Source of the DNA: a virus
Length of the DNA: 64,000 bases
Strand: one strand, 5' to 3'
IMG/VR virus record: IMGVR_UViG_3300008261_000048
Span: 1 to 64,000 of that record
This document shows positions 31,648-39,921 of the stretch, in pieces. Each line of letters starts with the position of its first letter. The stretch's first letter is position 1. The position numbers were made by a program, and so were the translations under genes. Under the pieces are notes generated by a model. That model did not search any database. It was not told the DNA's origin and saw nothing but the letters and a program-made list of their open reading frames with translations.

Positions 31648-33123
31648 ATGAAAAGGAGAATTCCTAAAATAATTGTTAACCCAACTAGAGTACAACCCAA
31701 TAGGCCAATACAGGTTACAAACCAGGTACAACCACAAAGGCAAGTACCACAAATAAATAATGGACCTAGTGTACCTATAAATAAGAGAACAAGTTTTTCT
31801 GCAAAGAGTTCTACAAGAGTTTTTATTCTAGGCGGTGGTCCTTCAATTAAAGATGTAAATCTTTCATTTCTAAATGGTGAAGATGTTATTTGTGTAAATA
31901 AGTCAATCGATCTGGTAAGAAATCCTACATTCTTTATCACAATGGATTATAGCTTTTTTGGCAAGGTTGGTGCACCTGTACAAAATATTACATCCAAGGC
32001 AAAGAGTAGCCATTTTATAATTAATAAGGGACATAAGTATATCCAGGAGATAAATGGATCTTATGTTGATGTTAGGAATAACCTTAGGTATGCTGGGCTT
32101 GAACACTTTACATCTATTATTGAGTCAGACGTTAGTACACATGATAGAACAGGGTTTGGTCTTTCTCTTAAGGAATTTTGTCATGGGGATAATAGTGGGT
32201 ATTGTGCAATTCAATTTGCAATCCTGGCGGGATATCGTGAAATCTACTTATTAGGATTTGATTTAGGAAATACTAATATTCATGCAGAAACTCATTTTCA
32301 TGGAGCATATCCTAAAGTTCCATCAGAAACATTTAGACAAAGATTAGGTACATATACAGCAAATCTTGTAGCCTCTATCTCTAAATTATCTTCAAAGAGT
32401 TCAACCAAGATAATGACAATGACACCTACTCCATTAGAGGCGGTGATACCTTTGGTAAAAACTGTGCGTGGTGTTGATAAAGTAGAACTACAAGAACCAC
32501 CTAAAGAAGTCATTAACACAACATCTTCTCTATCTGATCTGGTAATTGTTGCATACTATACACTTAACACTCCGTATGAAGATGAAGCCAAAAAATTAAT
32601 CAGATCTCTTAGTAGATTAGGTCTTAATCACGACGTAGTAGGTGTTAAGAATCTTGGTGATTGGCAGGCAAACACCAGATTTAAGGCTAAGTTTATGGAA
32701 GACATGTTAAATAAGCATCAAGGAAAAAATCTTTTATACGTTGACTCTGATGCCATAGTACACAGTAAACCGGTTCTTTTTGAAAACTATAACTATGATA
32801 TTGCAGTTAGGTGGCAAGACTTTAGATGGAGAAAGGATGAATGCCTAAGCGGTACTATTTTTATGGCAAATAATAATAAGACCAGAGAACTCTGTAAAAG
32901 ATGGCAGAGAATTAACATAAGCGAAGGTCCTAATGCAAAAACATTTGAACAATGGAACTTAGGCGCAGTGATTAAAGAAATGGAAAGTGAAGGAAAGATT
33001 AAGACTGATAATCTACCTGCCGAATACACATTTATATTTGATAGTATGAGAGCATTATATCCTAATGCAGTACCTATTATTGAACATTTTCAGGCTAGTA
33101 GAAAATTAAGAAATAAGATATAA
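31648..33123 (+). CDS. Two-domain glycan protein: DUF115-like plus GT-A glycosyltransferase
   Basis: A 491-residue protein; the start at 31648 is chosen because earlier starts fall before the terminator. A basic proline/glutamine linker (1-60) precedes a DUF115-like Rossmann domain (FILGGGPSIKDVNL, then DVICVNKSIDL, GFDLGNTNIHAETHFHG), which in relatives builds or modifies sugars. From about 310 it has a GT-A-like domain with the DxD motif in LLYVDSDAIVHSKPV. First gene of a five-gene sugar cluster. Possible targets: phage DNA, virion proteins or host surface. Confidence 0.75.
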   Translation: MKRRIPKIIVNPTRVQPNRPIQVTNQVQPQRQVPQINNGPSVPINKRTSFSAKSSTRVFILGGGPSIKDVNLSFLNGEDVICVNKSIDLVRNPTFFITMDYSFFGKVGAPVQNITSKAKSSHFIINKGHKYIQEINGSYVDVRNNLRYAGLEHFTSIIESDVSTHDRTGFGLSLKEFCHGDNSGYCAIQFAILAGYREIYLLGFDLGNTNIHAETHFHGAYPKVPSETFRQRLGTYTANLVASISKLSSKSSTKIMTMTPTPLEAVIPLVKTVRGVDKVELQEPPKEVINTTSSLSDLVIVAYYTLNTPYEDEAKKLIRSLSRLGLNHDVVGVKNLGDWQANTRFKAKFMEDMLNKHQGKNLLYVDSDAIVHSKPVLFENYNYDIAVRWQDFRWRKDECLSGTIFMANNNKTRELCKRWQRINISEGPNAKTFEQWNLGAVIKEMESEGKIKTDNLPAEYTFIFDSMRALYPNAVPIIEHFQASRKLRNKI

Positions 33124-33129
33124 TTATTT

Positions 33130-33804
33130 ATGAAAATTAATGAATACTTCGATAAAGTAATCTGTATCAATCTCGCTAAGCGTAATGATAGATGGGAAGA
33201 AATGCAGAAACAATTTAAGAAACATAACATTAAGGTAAGTAGATTTAATGCGATTGATGGAAATCCTATGGGATGGAAAAGTGATAACTTTGAAGGTAAA
33301 GAAACATCGTTTGCCGGCGCTATGGGTTGTATTGCAAGTCATGTTAATGTTTATAGTTTAGCAAAACAAAACGGTTGGAAAAATGTTTTAATCATCGAAG
33401 ATGATTGCGATTTTATAGACGATTTGAATAAAATGTTTGAAGAGTCTATAAAAACATTACCTAATAAATGGGATCTTTTATACTTTGGTGGTGTTCATGA
33501 AACACGTGGTGGTAAATTTGTTCCTGAAAAATTTAATAAGTTTTTTGTTAAGGCAAAAAGAATTATAACAACTACATGTTATGCAGTGAATCATACTGCG
33601 TATGATTTGATTTTAGATACTGTATTGGAAAAGAAGCCGTATTTTGATTGTCCTATTGATACATATCTAGGTGCATATATTCAACCTAATCTAGAAACAT
33701 ACGCATATCATCCTCCGATTGCTTGGCAAAGACCAAGTCATAGCGATATCCAAAATGCACATCGTGATTATTCTGAAATGATGAAAAATAATAATGTAAA
33801 GTAG
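33130..33804 (+). CDS. Glycosyltransferase family 25-like protein
   Basis: A 224-residue protein matching LPS-type GT25 enzymes: FDKVICINLAKRNDRWEEM at the N-terminus, AGAMGCIASHVNVYSLA, then the acidic motif VLIIEDDCDF with the metal-binding Asp residues, and the later YFGGVHE. GT25 enzymes transfer galactose or glucose. Part of the sugar cluster 31648-35688. Confidence 0.85.
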   Translation: MKINEYFDKVICINLAKRNDRWEEMQKQFKKHNIKVSRFNAIDGNPMGWKSDNFEGKETSFAGAMGCIASHVNVYSLAKQNGWKNVLIIEDDCDFIDDLNKMFEESIKTLPNKWDLLYFGGVHETRGGKFVPEKFNKFFVKAKRIITTTCYAVNHTAYDLILDTVLEKKPYFDCPIDTYLGAYIQPNLETYAYHPPIAWQRPSHSDIQNAHRDYSEMMKNNNVK

Positions 33805-33808
33805 TAAT

Positions 33809-34372
33809 ATGAAGATTGATTATATTATTCCAACTTTACATAGAGATACGTTAGATAGAGCTATAAAATCTATAACAGATGAAGGCACAAATCATAATAT
33901 TTTTGCCATTAGTCATGTTAAGGATGGTAGAGGTTGTGGTAATAGAAATGCAGGATTATCTCAAGTTAAAGATAGTGATTGGATTATTTTTCTAGATGAC
34001 GACGACTATTTAGTTAAAGGATTTAGTAAACAGCTTGATAATAATTTCGATGTTGTTGTTTTTAGAATGTCACAGGATGCGTCTAACCCATATTATCCAC
34101 CTAAGGTGATTCCTAGGGTATGTAATAAATGTTCTGAAACTACATCAAAGGGGTGCTGTTTACATAGCGGAAATGTTGGTTGTAATTTTGCAATAAAGAC
34201 TTCATTTTATCTTCAATATAAATGGTTATTTGACTGTTCTGTTAAAACACCTGATTGGCATTTCTTAGAAAGAGTAATTAATAAAACCGATAGAATAAAG
34301 GTTACAAAAGATATTTTTTATGTTGCTCCAATGGGAGGATATAATAAAGTAAAACCTAATGGAAAAAAATAA
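33809..34372 (+). CDS. Glycosyltransferase family 2-like protein
   Basis: A 187-residue GT-A protein: DYIIPTLHRDTLDRAIKSI at the N-terminus, GRGCGNRNAGLS, then the metal-binding WIIFLDDDDYLV. Cysteines in CNKCSETTSKGCC (about 108-120) may bind zinc. Shorter than typical GT2 enzymes. Follows the GT25 gene by 4 nt. Confidence 0.8.
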   Translation: MKIDYIIPTLHRDTLDRAIKSITDEGTNHNIFAISHVKDGRGCGNRNAGLSQVKDSDWIIFLDDDDYLVKGFSKQLDNNFDVVVFRMSQDASNPYYPPKVIPRVCNKCSETTSKGCCLHSGNVGCNFAIKTSFYLQYKWLFDCSVKTPDWHFLERVINKTDRIKVTKDIFYVAPMGGYNKVKPNGKK

Positions 34373-34378
34373 AAGAAT

Positions 34379-34972
34379 ATGATAATAACTGTTTATAATG
34401 ATGTTATTCCACATGAAGTTGTAGAAAACCAAAGAAAGGTATTCGAAAAATTTGGAGAAAAGATTATACAAATTAAACCTAAAGTATGGGAGGGTCATGC
34501 CCATACGGTAGATTCTCATTTAAGAAATAGTAATTGGGAATATGCAATAGTATTTGATATTGATTGCATTCCTCTAAATAAAGATGTGATTAAAGAAGCA
34601 CGAGACTGGGCATTAAAGAATATGGGATTATATTCAGTAGCACAAAATCCTAATCATATACCAGGTGCGCCTGATTATGCAAGCCCGGCCTTTATTGCTT
34701 TTTCAAAAAAGACATATGAAGAGTTAGGAAGACCTAGTTTTCAAGGAACTAAAATTTGGGATGTTGGTGGAGAATTAACCTATAGAGCAAGAGAAAAGAA
34801 TATGCCAGTAGTGTTAATGTACCCAAGCCACGTTGAAATTCCTAAATGGAAATTTAAAGATGGTAAAATGTTTGGTATAGGAACTACTTATGCAAATAAA
34901 ATATATCATCATTTTGAAGGAAGAAGAGTAACAAAAAGTTTTTTAGATAAATGTAAACAAATTTTATTATGA
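34379..34972 (+). CDS. Glycosyltransferase-like protein
   Basis: A 197-residue protein with a GT-A-like core: NWEYAIVFDIDCIPLNKDV carries a D-x-D, and GHAHTVDSHLRN precedes it. No precise family recognised. Stop overlaps the next start (ATGA), so it is coupled to the CMP-Kdo synthetase gene. Confidence 0.6.
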   Translation: MIITVYNDVIPHEVVENQRKVFEKFGEKIIQIKPKVWEGHAHTVDSHLRNSNWEYAIVFDIDCIPLNKDVIKEARDWALKNMGLYSVAQNPNHIPGAPDYASPAFIAFSKKTYEELGRPSFQGTKIWDVGGELTYRAREKNMPVVLMYPSHVEIPKWKFKDGKMFGIGTTYANKIYHHFEGRRVTKSFLDKCKQILL

Positions 34973-35688
34973 AAAAGACAATTATAATTATCCCTGCAAG
35001 ATGGGGATCAACTAGACTACCTGCAAAACCACTTGTTAAGATCTTAGATAAAATAATGATCCAATGGGTTTATGAAGAATGTAAAAAATCATTGGCAGAT
35101 GAAGTCTATGTGGCAACAGACGATGAAAGAATCCGCACTAAGGTTAATGAATTTGGTGGTAAATGTATAATGACAGGTGAATGTAAAACCGGCACAGATC
35201 GCGTATTAGAAGCTGCTAAAGATCTATCATATGATATTCTTATAAACATACAAGGCGATGAACCTGGTATATCATTTAGAGATATTAACTCTCTTATTAA
35301 TCTGGCAAATAGAAACACACAATCAGTTTCTACATTATCATCTCTTTTATCCAAAGAAGAACTAACCAATAGAAATGTAGTAAAACTCATTAAGTCTGGT
35401 AAAAAGGTTGTAATGTTTACCAGGAGCAGTTCTTATCTTTTTAGTCCTGATGTAGAAAAGCATATTGGGGCATATGCATTTCCTAAGGAGATTGTAGAAA
35501 AGATAGTAAAGCTTAAAACACAAACAGAAAATGAGATTGCAGAATCTTTAGAACAGTTAAGATGGGCAGATTCTGGAATATCATTTGTATGTAATACAGT
35601 TCTTCATGCTGCTAAAGGTGTTGATACACCAGAAGACTTAAAAATGATTGAAACATATCTTAAACAAAATAGAAAACAATCAATATAA
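34969..35688 (+). CDS. kdsB: CMP-Kdo synthetase (3-deoxy-manno-octulosonate cytidylyltransferase)
   Basis: A 239-residue nucleotidyltransferase. IIPARWGSTRLPAKPLVKI is the signature CTP-binding loop, DEVYVATDDERI and INIQGDEPGI follow in the family order, and HIGAYAFPKEIVEKI near residue 165 matches the Kdo-binding region. It activates Kdo with CTP for transfer to lipid A. In a phage it points to synthesis of a Kdo-like glycan, perhaps to alter the host surface or decorate the virion or DNA. The adjacent glycosyltransferases are candidate users of the product. Confidence 0.9.
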   Translation: MKKTIIIIPARWGSTRLPAKPLVKILDKIMIQWVYEECKKSLADEVYVATDDERIRTKVNEFGGKCIMTGECKTGTDRVLEAAKDLSYDILINIQGDEPGISFRDINSLINLANRNTQSVSTLSSLLSKEELTNRNVVKLIKSGKKVVMFTRSSSYLFSPDVEKHIGAYAFPKEIVEKIVKLKTQTENEIAESLEQLRWADSGISFVCNTVLHAAKGVDTPEDLKMIETYLKQNRKQSI

Positions 35689-35704
35689 AACTAAATACTG
35701 TATT

Positions 35705-35932
35705 ATGCAACAGCAAATGAACTTAGATATTAATAACACAACGGAAGTTGTTTGTGAAAGCTGTGGTAACAATACATTTAGACCAATCTTCTTTTTAAGA
35801 AGATTAAGTCCACTTATTTCACCTGATGGCAACGCTCGTTTAATTCCGATGGATACACTTGCATGTTTAAAATGCGATCATGTAAATAAAGACTTTAACC
35901 CAATTCCTCCACAAATTCAAACAGAAAAATAA
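35705..35932 (+). CDS. Small zinc-ribbon protein
   Basis: A 75-residue protein with two CxxC pairs, CESCGNNTF (residues 18-26) and CLKCDHVNK (54-62), forming a zinc ribbon. The start at 35705 is the first ATG past the upstream stop. Such small ribbons can act in transcription or as structural proteins; no specific match. Confidence 0.7.
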   Translation: MQQQMNLDINNTTEVVCESCGNNTFRPIFFLRRLSPLISPDGNARLIPMDTLACLKCDHVNKDFNPIPPQIQTEK

Positions 35933-35934
35933 AC

Positions 35935-36510
35935 ATGGAAAACAACGAAGAAACAGTAGTACAAGAGCCTTTAAAGAAAAGCGAATTAATTGCTAAACAA
36001 AAGGAACTTATGGAGCTTAATGAAAAGCTTCTTAAAGAAATGCAGGAAAGAGAGTATACCATTGATCTTAACAACAAAAAGATTTTTGATCGTCTTGTTA
36101 AATTTCTTGAAAAGGATGCTCCTTGGGGTCATACCACTGCAACTGGCTTGGTTATGTTATATCATAATCTTCGCGAGCAGAAAGATATCATTATTAAGAC
36201 AAAGGATTGGGATGGTAAGATCCAATTAAGATCTGCCAATGTAACTATTCTTTGGTCAATGGTTACTAAAATGACCGGAAATGGATTCCATGAAGCCAAA
36301 GCCTTTATTGAATTAATGGCTGTATGTGGAGAAACTTTGGCCGGTGCTGTACAACGTGCCCACCAAGATAATCAACAACTTCGTGAAAATCATGCTAAGC
36401 TATCTCAAATTGATGATCAATTAGCAGATCCTAATATCATCAATGATATTGAAGAATCTACAGAGACTGTATCTATTGCTAATGAAGTAGACCCAGTAAC
36501 TGAAGCATAA
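35935..36510 (+). CDS. Helical protein, unknown
   Basis: A 191-residue protein with an N-terminal coiled coil (ELIAKQKELMELNEKLLKEM), a helical middle (WGHTTATGLVMLYHNL) and an acidic tail. Two nt after the zinc-ribbon gene, and its stop overlaps the next start by 1 nt. Not recognised. Confidence 0.6.
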   Translation: MENNEETVVQEPLKKSELIAKQKELMELNEKLLKEMQEREYTIDLNNKKIFDRLVKFLEKDAPWGHTTATGLVMLYHNLREQKDIIIKTKDWDGKIQLRSANVTILWSMVTKMTGNGFHEAKAFIELMAVCGETLAGAVQRAHQDNQQLRENHAKLSQIDDQLADPNIINDIEESTETVSIANEVDPVTEA

Positions 36511-36758
36511 TGGGATTCCATAAAAGATACATAGATAATCAACAGGTTATTCGCCTATTTAATGAAGGCGGGTCTGACCGGGTTATTAAATGGTATACCG
36601 GTAAGGTTGACTCTTTAATCCTAGAAACCGGACTAGCATCTGACATTAATAAGATTTTATCAGATGGTGAATGGACAATGTTTGGTCAGGCAAAAATTGC
36701 CGAAGAAGTTACCAAACGGATTCATCAAGAATTAGGAATAGAAGAAATTAAAAAATAA
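36510..36758 (+). CDS. Small protein, unknown
   Basis: An 82-residue protein (RYIDNQQVIRLFNEGGSDRV, then FGQAKIAEEVTKRIHQELG), helical and not recognised. Last gene of the unit begun near 31648; a terminator with a TTCG loop overlaps its stop. Confidence 0.6.
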   Translation: MGFHKRYIDNQQVIRLFNEGGSDRVIKWYTGKVDSLILETGLASDINKILSDGEWTMFGQAKIAEEVTKRIHQELGIEEIKK

Positions 36759-36778
36759 GGGACTTCGGTCCCTTTTTA
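36758..36778 (+). terminator. Rho-independent terminator with TTCG tetraloop
   Basis: AGGGAC and GTCCCT form the stem around TTCG, followed by a T run (36773-36778). Ends the sugar/zinc-ribbon unit before the capsid-targeted block. Confidence 0.88.
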
Positions 36779-36821
36779 TTTCTCTATGTTATGATGAATA
36801 AATAAAAAAAGATATCCTAAC

Positions 36822-37544
36822 ATGAAATTTATTAAAACGTTTGTTAACTTCTTAACTGAAAAGAAAGAAGAAAAAGACTTCGAGGATAAAATAAAAGGCC
36901 ACGGATACTTTAAAGGTATATCAACCTCAACTGCCCGCAAGAAAGTGGATCAAATGAAAGACCAGGCTGCTAAACCTGATAATGATCCTTCTGCTTATAA
37001 AGAATTACCAGGCGACACCAAAGGAAAGAAACTCCTAAAACCTTCTAAACATACTAAGAATTATCAGGATATCTATGCTGATGATGAAAAGGACACTAAA
37101 AATGAATCTATCATTAATTGGGAACTCTATCAAAAGCTTAAAGAAAATGATCTTAAAATAGAAAAAGAGATCAAGGATTTTAGTATTCTTCCATTTATGA
37201 TTAATGAGGATGACGCAGGTGGGGATCGTTCGCCGATTGATAATGATGCTATTGAAACTGGGTTAAAGAAAAAGAGCGAGGAAACAGGTGTTCCTTTACC
37301 GCTTCTTAGAATAGTAATGCGTCGTGGAATGGCTGCATGGAAAAGTGGTCATAGACCTGGTGCAGGACAAGAACAGTGGGGTTATGCTAGAGTTAATTCA
37401 TTTTTAACTCAAGCACCAGGAACATGGGGTCGTCCTATTAAAGATCCTCAAAAGAATGGACCTAAAGGCGCTTATGGTGCCGATGCTGATGTAGCACAAG
37501 AAGTAATTAAAGGTGGTCATGATAAAAATCTAAAAAAAGGATAA
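36822..37544 (+). CDS. Capsid-targeted protein with DUF5824-like C-terminus
   Basis: A 240-residue protein. MKFIKTFVNFLTE is the targeting peptide. Residues 25-95 (YFKGISTSTARKKVDQMKDQ, then KHTKNY) form a basic helical domain recurrent in phage proteins. FMINE near residue 127 is a possible second protease site. From 145 onward LLRIVMRRGMAAWKSGHRPG and GYARVNSFLT match the phage DUF5824-type domain. First of eight consecutive targeted genes. Function of the domain unknown; a virion interior role is inferred. Confidence 0.65.
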   Translation: MKFIKTFVNFLTEKKEEKDFEDKIKGHGYFKGISTSTARKKVDQMKDQAAKPDNDPSAYKELPGDTKGKKLLKPSKHTKNYQDIYADDEKDTKNESIINWELYQKLKENDLKIEKEIKDFSILPFMINEDDAGGDRSPIDNDAIETGLKKKSEETGVPLPLLRIVMRRGMAAWKSGHRPGAGQEQWGYARVNSFLTQAPGTWGRPIKDPQKNGPKGAYGADADVAQEVIKGGHDKNLKKG

Positions 37545-37990
37545 TGAAAACAATAAAACTATTTGAAGAATTTAAAGAAGCTACTTCATGTCCTGTACCA
37601 ACTAAAGATTTAGAAGTTAATACCAAAAATCGTGATAGAGCAATTCATGCAGATTTTATTGATTATGGACCTCTTAATGTAGATGAACCTGCAGGTTATT
37701 GGGAACATTTAGCAGATCATTGGAATACCAGTGTTGATGCAGCTAAAGCATCTACATGTGGAAATTGTGTGGCTTTTGACATATCTCCTCGTATGTTAGA
37801 ATGTATGCCAGGTGAAATTAGTGATGGCGATGGAAGATTAGGTTATTGTTGGATGCATCACTTTAAATGCCATTCTGCCCGCTCTTGTTATACATGGGCA
37901 AAGGGTGGTCCTATAACCGATGATAAGATATCTTACGGATGGCAAGAAAAAAATCTGGATGCTGCAAACAATCCAAACCCTATTAAGTAA
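37544..37990 (+). CDS. Capsid-targeted cysteine-rich protein (HiPIP-like pattern)
   Basis: A 148-residue protein with a shortened targeting peptide MKTIKLFEEFKEA. CGNC (residues 66-69), a later GYCWMHHFKCHSARSCYTW and GGP give a pattern C-x2-C ... G-x-C ... C-x2-W that resembles high-potential iron-sulfur proteins, though spacing differs. It could bind an Fe-S cluster or zinc. Similar Cys-rich phage proteins exist without known function. Coupled by a 1-nt overlap to the previous gene. Confidence 0.55.
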   Translation: MKTIKLFEEFKEATSCPVPTKDLEVNTKNRDRAIHADFIDYGPLNVDEPAGYWEHLADHWNTSVDAAKASTCGNCVAFDISPRMLECMPGEISDGDGRLGYCWMHHFKCHSARSCYTWAKGGPITDDKISYGWQEKNLDAANNPNPIK

Positions 37991-37992
37991 TT

Positions 37993-38535
37993 ATGAAATT
38001 TGTAAAAAACTTTAATGATTATCATAAAGTCTCCGAGGGACTTAAATATCATATAGAAAATGGTTTGGATTTAACAAACAGTGTTTATCGCTTAGGTTCA
38101 GATTCATATGCCAATCTATTTGAAGAAGTAAAACAATATTGGGATAAAGGAAATATCATCCTAAACGGAAAGAGCGGTTGGATGGCAAAAAATCTCGAGG
38201 TTGGAAAACCCGCTGTTTATACTGACCGTAAAACCGGAAGAACTACTAAGGTAAAACTCGATTCACCAGAAAGAGGTGGAAATAAAAAGTTTATCGTTTA
38301 TCGTAATACTGGTAGAACTAATGAAAATGGCGATGTGGTTGCAAGAAAGATTGAATGGGGTGATCCTAATCTTACTGTAAAGAATGATGATCCAGGTCGG
38401 GCTGCATCTTTTTGGGCAAGGCATGGTTGCGATAAAGCAGAAAAGATGGATCCTAATAAGGCAGGTTTCTGGGCATGTTATGGTCCAAGCTTGTTTGGAA
38501 AACAGTTAGGTTTAAGTAGCACTGAACCTTGGTAA
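37993..38535 (+). CDS. Capsid-targeted protein, unknown
   Basis: A 180-residue protein. MKFVKNFNDYHKVSE is a divergent targeting peptide with a candidate VSE cut. The body holds VYTDRKTGRTTKVKLDSPER, a basic beta region, and a C-terminal ARHGCDKAEKM then GFWACYGP, a Cys/Trp motif seen in other phage virion-associated proteins. It follows the Cys-rich gene by 2 nt. Confidence 0.6.
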   Translation: MKFVKNFNDYHKVSEGLKYHIENGLDLTNSVYRLGSDSYANLFEEVKQYWDKGNIILNGKSGWMAKNLEVGKPAVYTDRKTGRTTKVKLDSPERGGNKKFIVYRNTGRTNENGDVVARKIEWGDPNLTVKNDDPGRAASFWARHGCDKAEKMDPNKAGFWACYGPSLFGKQLGLSSTEPW

Positions 38536-38562
38536 ATAAATAAACAAATAATAAAAAAAGAT

Positions 38563-39918
38563 ATGAGACATATTCCTAATTATTCGGAATTTAAGAAAAT
38601 TAATGAAGCTTTTGCTACTTCAATGACAACAGTTCAAAATGATGCCAAATTGAATCAGGCCGCTGATATTATTACAAACTTCTTAAATAAGAAAACCGGT
38701 AAGGCATTTAAGAAATTCCCGTTCCTGGTATATTCAAATGGAACCCCGGGCATTATGCTTTATAGTGATAAAGATAGTTCTGCGGTTAGAATTAGCGGCG
38801 GGGCTGGTCGTTTTCCTGGTGTAGTTGGTCAATTGGACTATTTTTCTGATGCTGCTTCACAAACGGCTGATTTTTCTGTTAGTAGTGAAACATTCCCAAT
38901 TGTTGCATTACTTAATGAATTTGTTAAATTAGTCAATGAACCTTCATATGCAACAGAAGTAGAATCATTAACTGAATCTACTCTTAATGAAGCAACTAAA
39001 TCTTTCTCACCAGCTGAGCAGAAAACAATCTTAAGCAGATTGGATAAAGGCGAAAGCGGCGCTGCTATTGCAAGAGATATGGGAGTATCATACGGTATGA
39101 TCCTACAACTTAAGAGAAATGTAAATGTTCCTCAAGATGAGAATCCTGCAGTAAAGGCAAACGAATTAACTTTGCAAGATAAGGTTAAACTATTGGATGA
39201 AACATTAGATGACCTTTATGAAATTACTAGAAGACTTGCTGCTGGTGCATTTACTTCCCTAATGGTTTCAGGTAGAGCAGGTACTGGTAAAACATTCTCT
39301 GTTACTAAAGCATTAAAAGATGAAGGTCTTATTGAGGATGATGACTTTATCGTTGTGTCCGGAGCAGTATCAGTTATTATGATGTATAAGAAAATGTATC
39401 AATACAGAAATCAAGTTCTTGTATTTGATGACTGTGATGCTGTATTCCGTGATGAAAATGGTCGTAACATCTTAAAGGCCGCTCTTGATACTAAAAAGAC
39501 CAGAAGAATTTCTTATCTTAAGAAGAGTGGATTAGTATTTGACCCTAAAGATTTTGAAAATAATCCAGAAGGTGAATTTAATGCAATTGAAAATGGATTA
39601 GTTCCTGCATATTTTGATTTTGCCGGTAGAGTGGTATTTATCTCAAACCTTCCTAAAGATAAAGCTGACCCTGATGGAGCTATTCGTTCAAGATCAATCT
39701 TAATTGACGTTAATCCTGATGATATGACTCTAATGGAAAGAATTAAGATTCTTTTACCAGATCTTGAACCAAGAGATATGCCTCTCAAAGATAAAGAAGA
39801 AATTTTTGAATTTATGAAACGCGCAAAAGACGTCTCAATGAGAACCTTTGTTAAGGCTGCAGGTTTCAAACAGGCAGGTCTAAACAATTGGGAAAGAATG
39901 GCACAAAGATATCTATAA
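38563..39918 (+). CDS. Capsid-targeted AAA+ ATPase
   Basis: A 451-residue protein. MRHIPNYSEFKKINE is the targeting peptide; SLTE (to E138) and TLNE (to E143) are further candidate protease sites that would free the C-terminal part. Residues 150-185 contain a helix-turn-helix (GESGAAIARDMGVSYGMILQ). The ATPase has Walker A GRAGTGKT (237-244), Walker B VLVFDDCD (285-292) and a sensor-like VVFISNLP near 364. Its sequence recalls phage ATPases of unknown role. If packaged, it would enter with the DNA and act before transcription. Confidence 0.75.
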   Translation: MRHIPNYSEFKKINEAFATSMTTVQNDAKLNQAADIITNFLNKKTGKAFKKFPFLVYSNGTPGIMLYSDKDSSAVRISGGAGRFPGVVGQLDYFSDAASQTADFSVSSETFPIVALLNEFVKLVNEPSYATEVESLTESTLNEATKSFSPAEQKTILSRLDKGESGAAIARDMGVSYGMILQLKRNVNVPQDENPAVKANELTLQDKVKLLDETLDDLYEITRRLAAGAFTSLMVSGRAGTGKTFSVTKALKDEGLIEDDDFIVVSGAVSVIMMYKKMYQYRNQVLVFDDCDAVFRDENGRNILKAALDTKKTRRISYLKKSGLVFDPKDFENNPEGEFNAIENGLVPAYFDFAGRVVFISNLPKDKADPDGAIRSRSILIDVNPDDMTLMERIKILLPDLEPRDMPLKDKEEIFEFMKRAKDVSMRTFVKAAGFKQAGLNNWERMAQRYL

Positions 39919-39921
39919 TAT

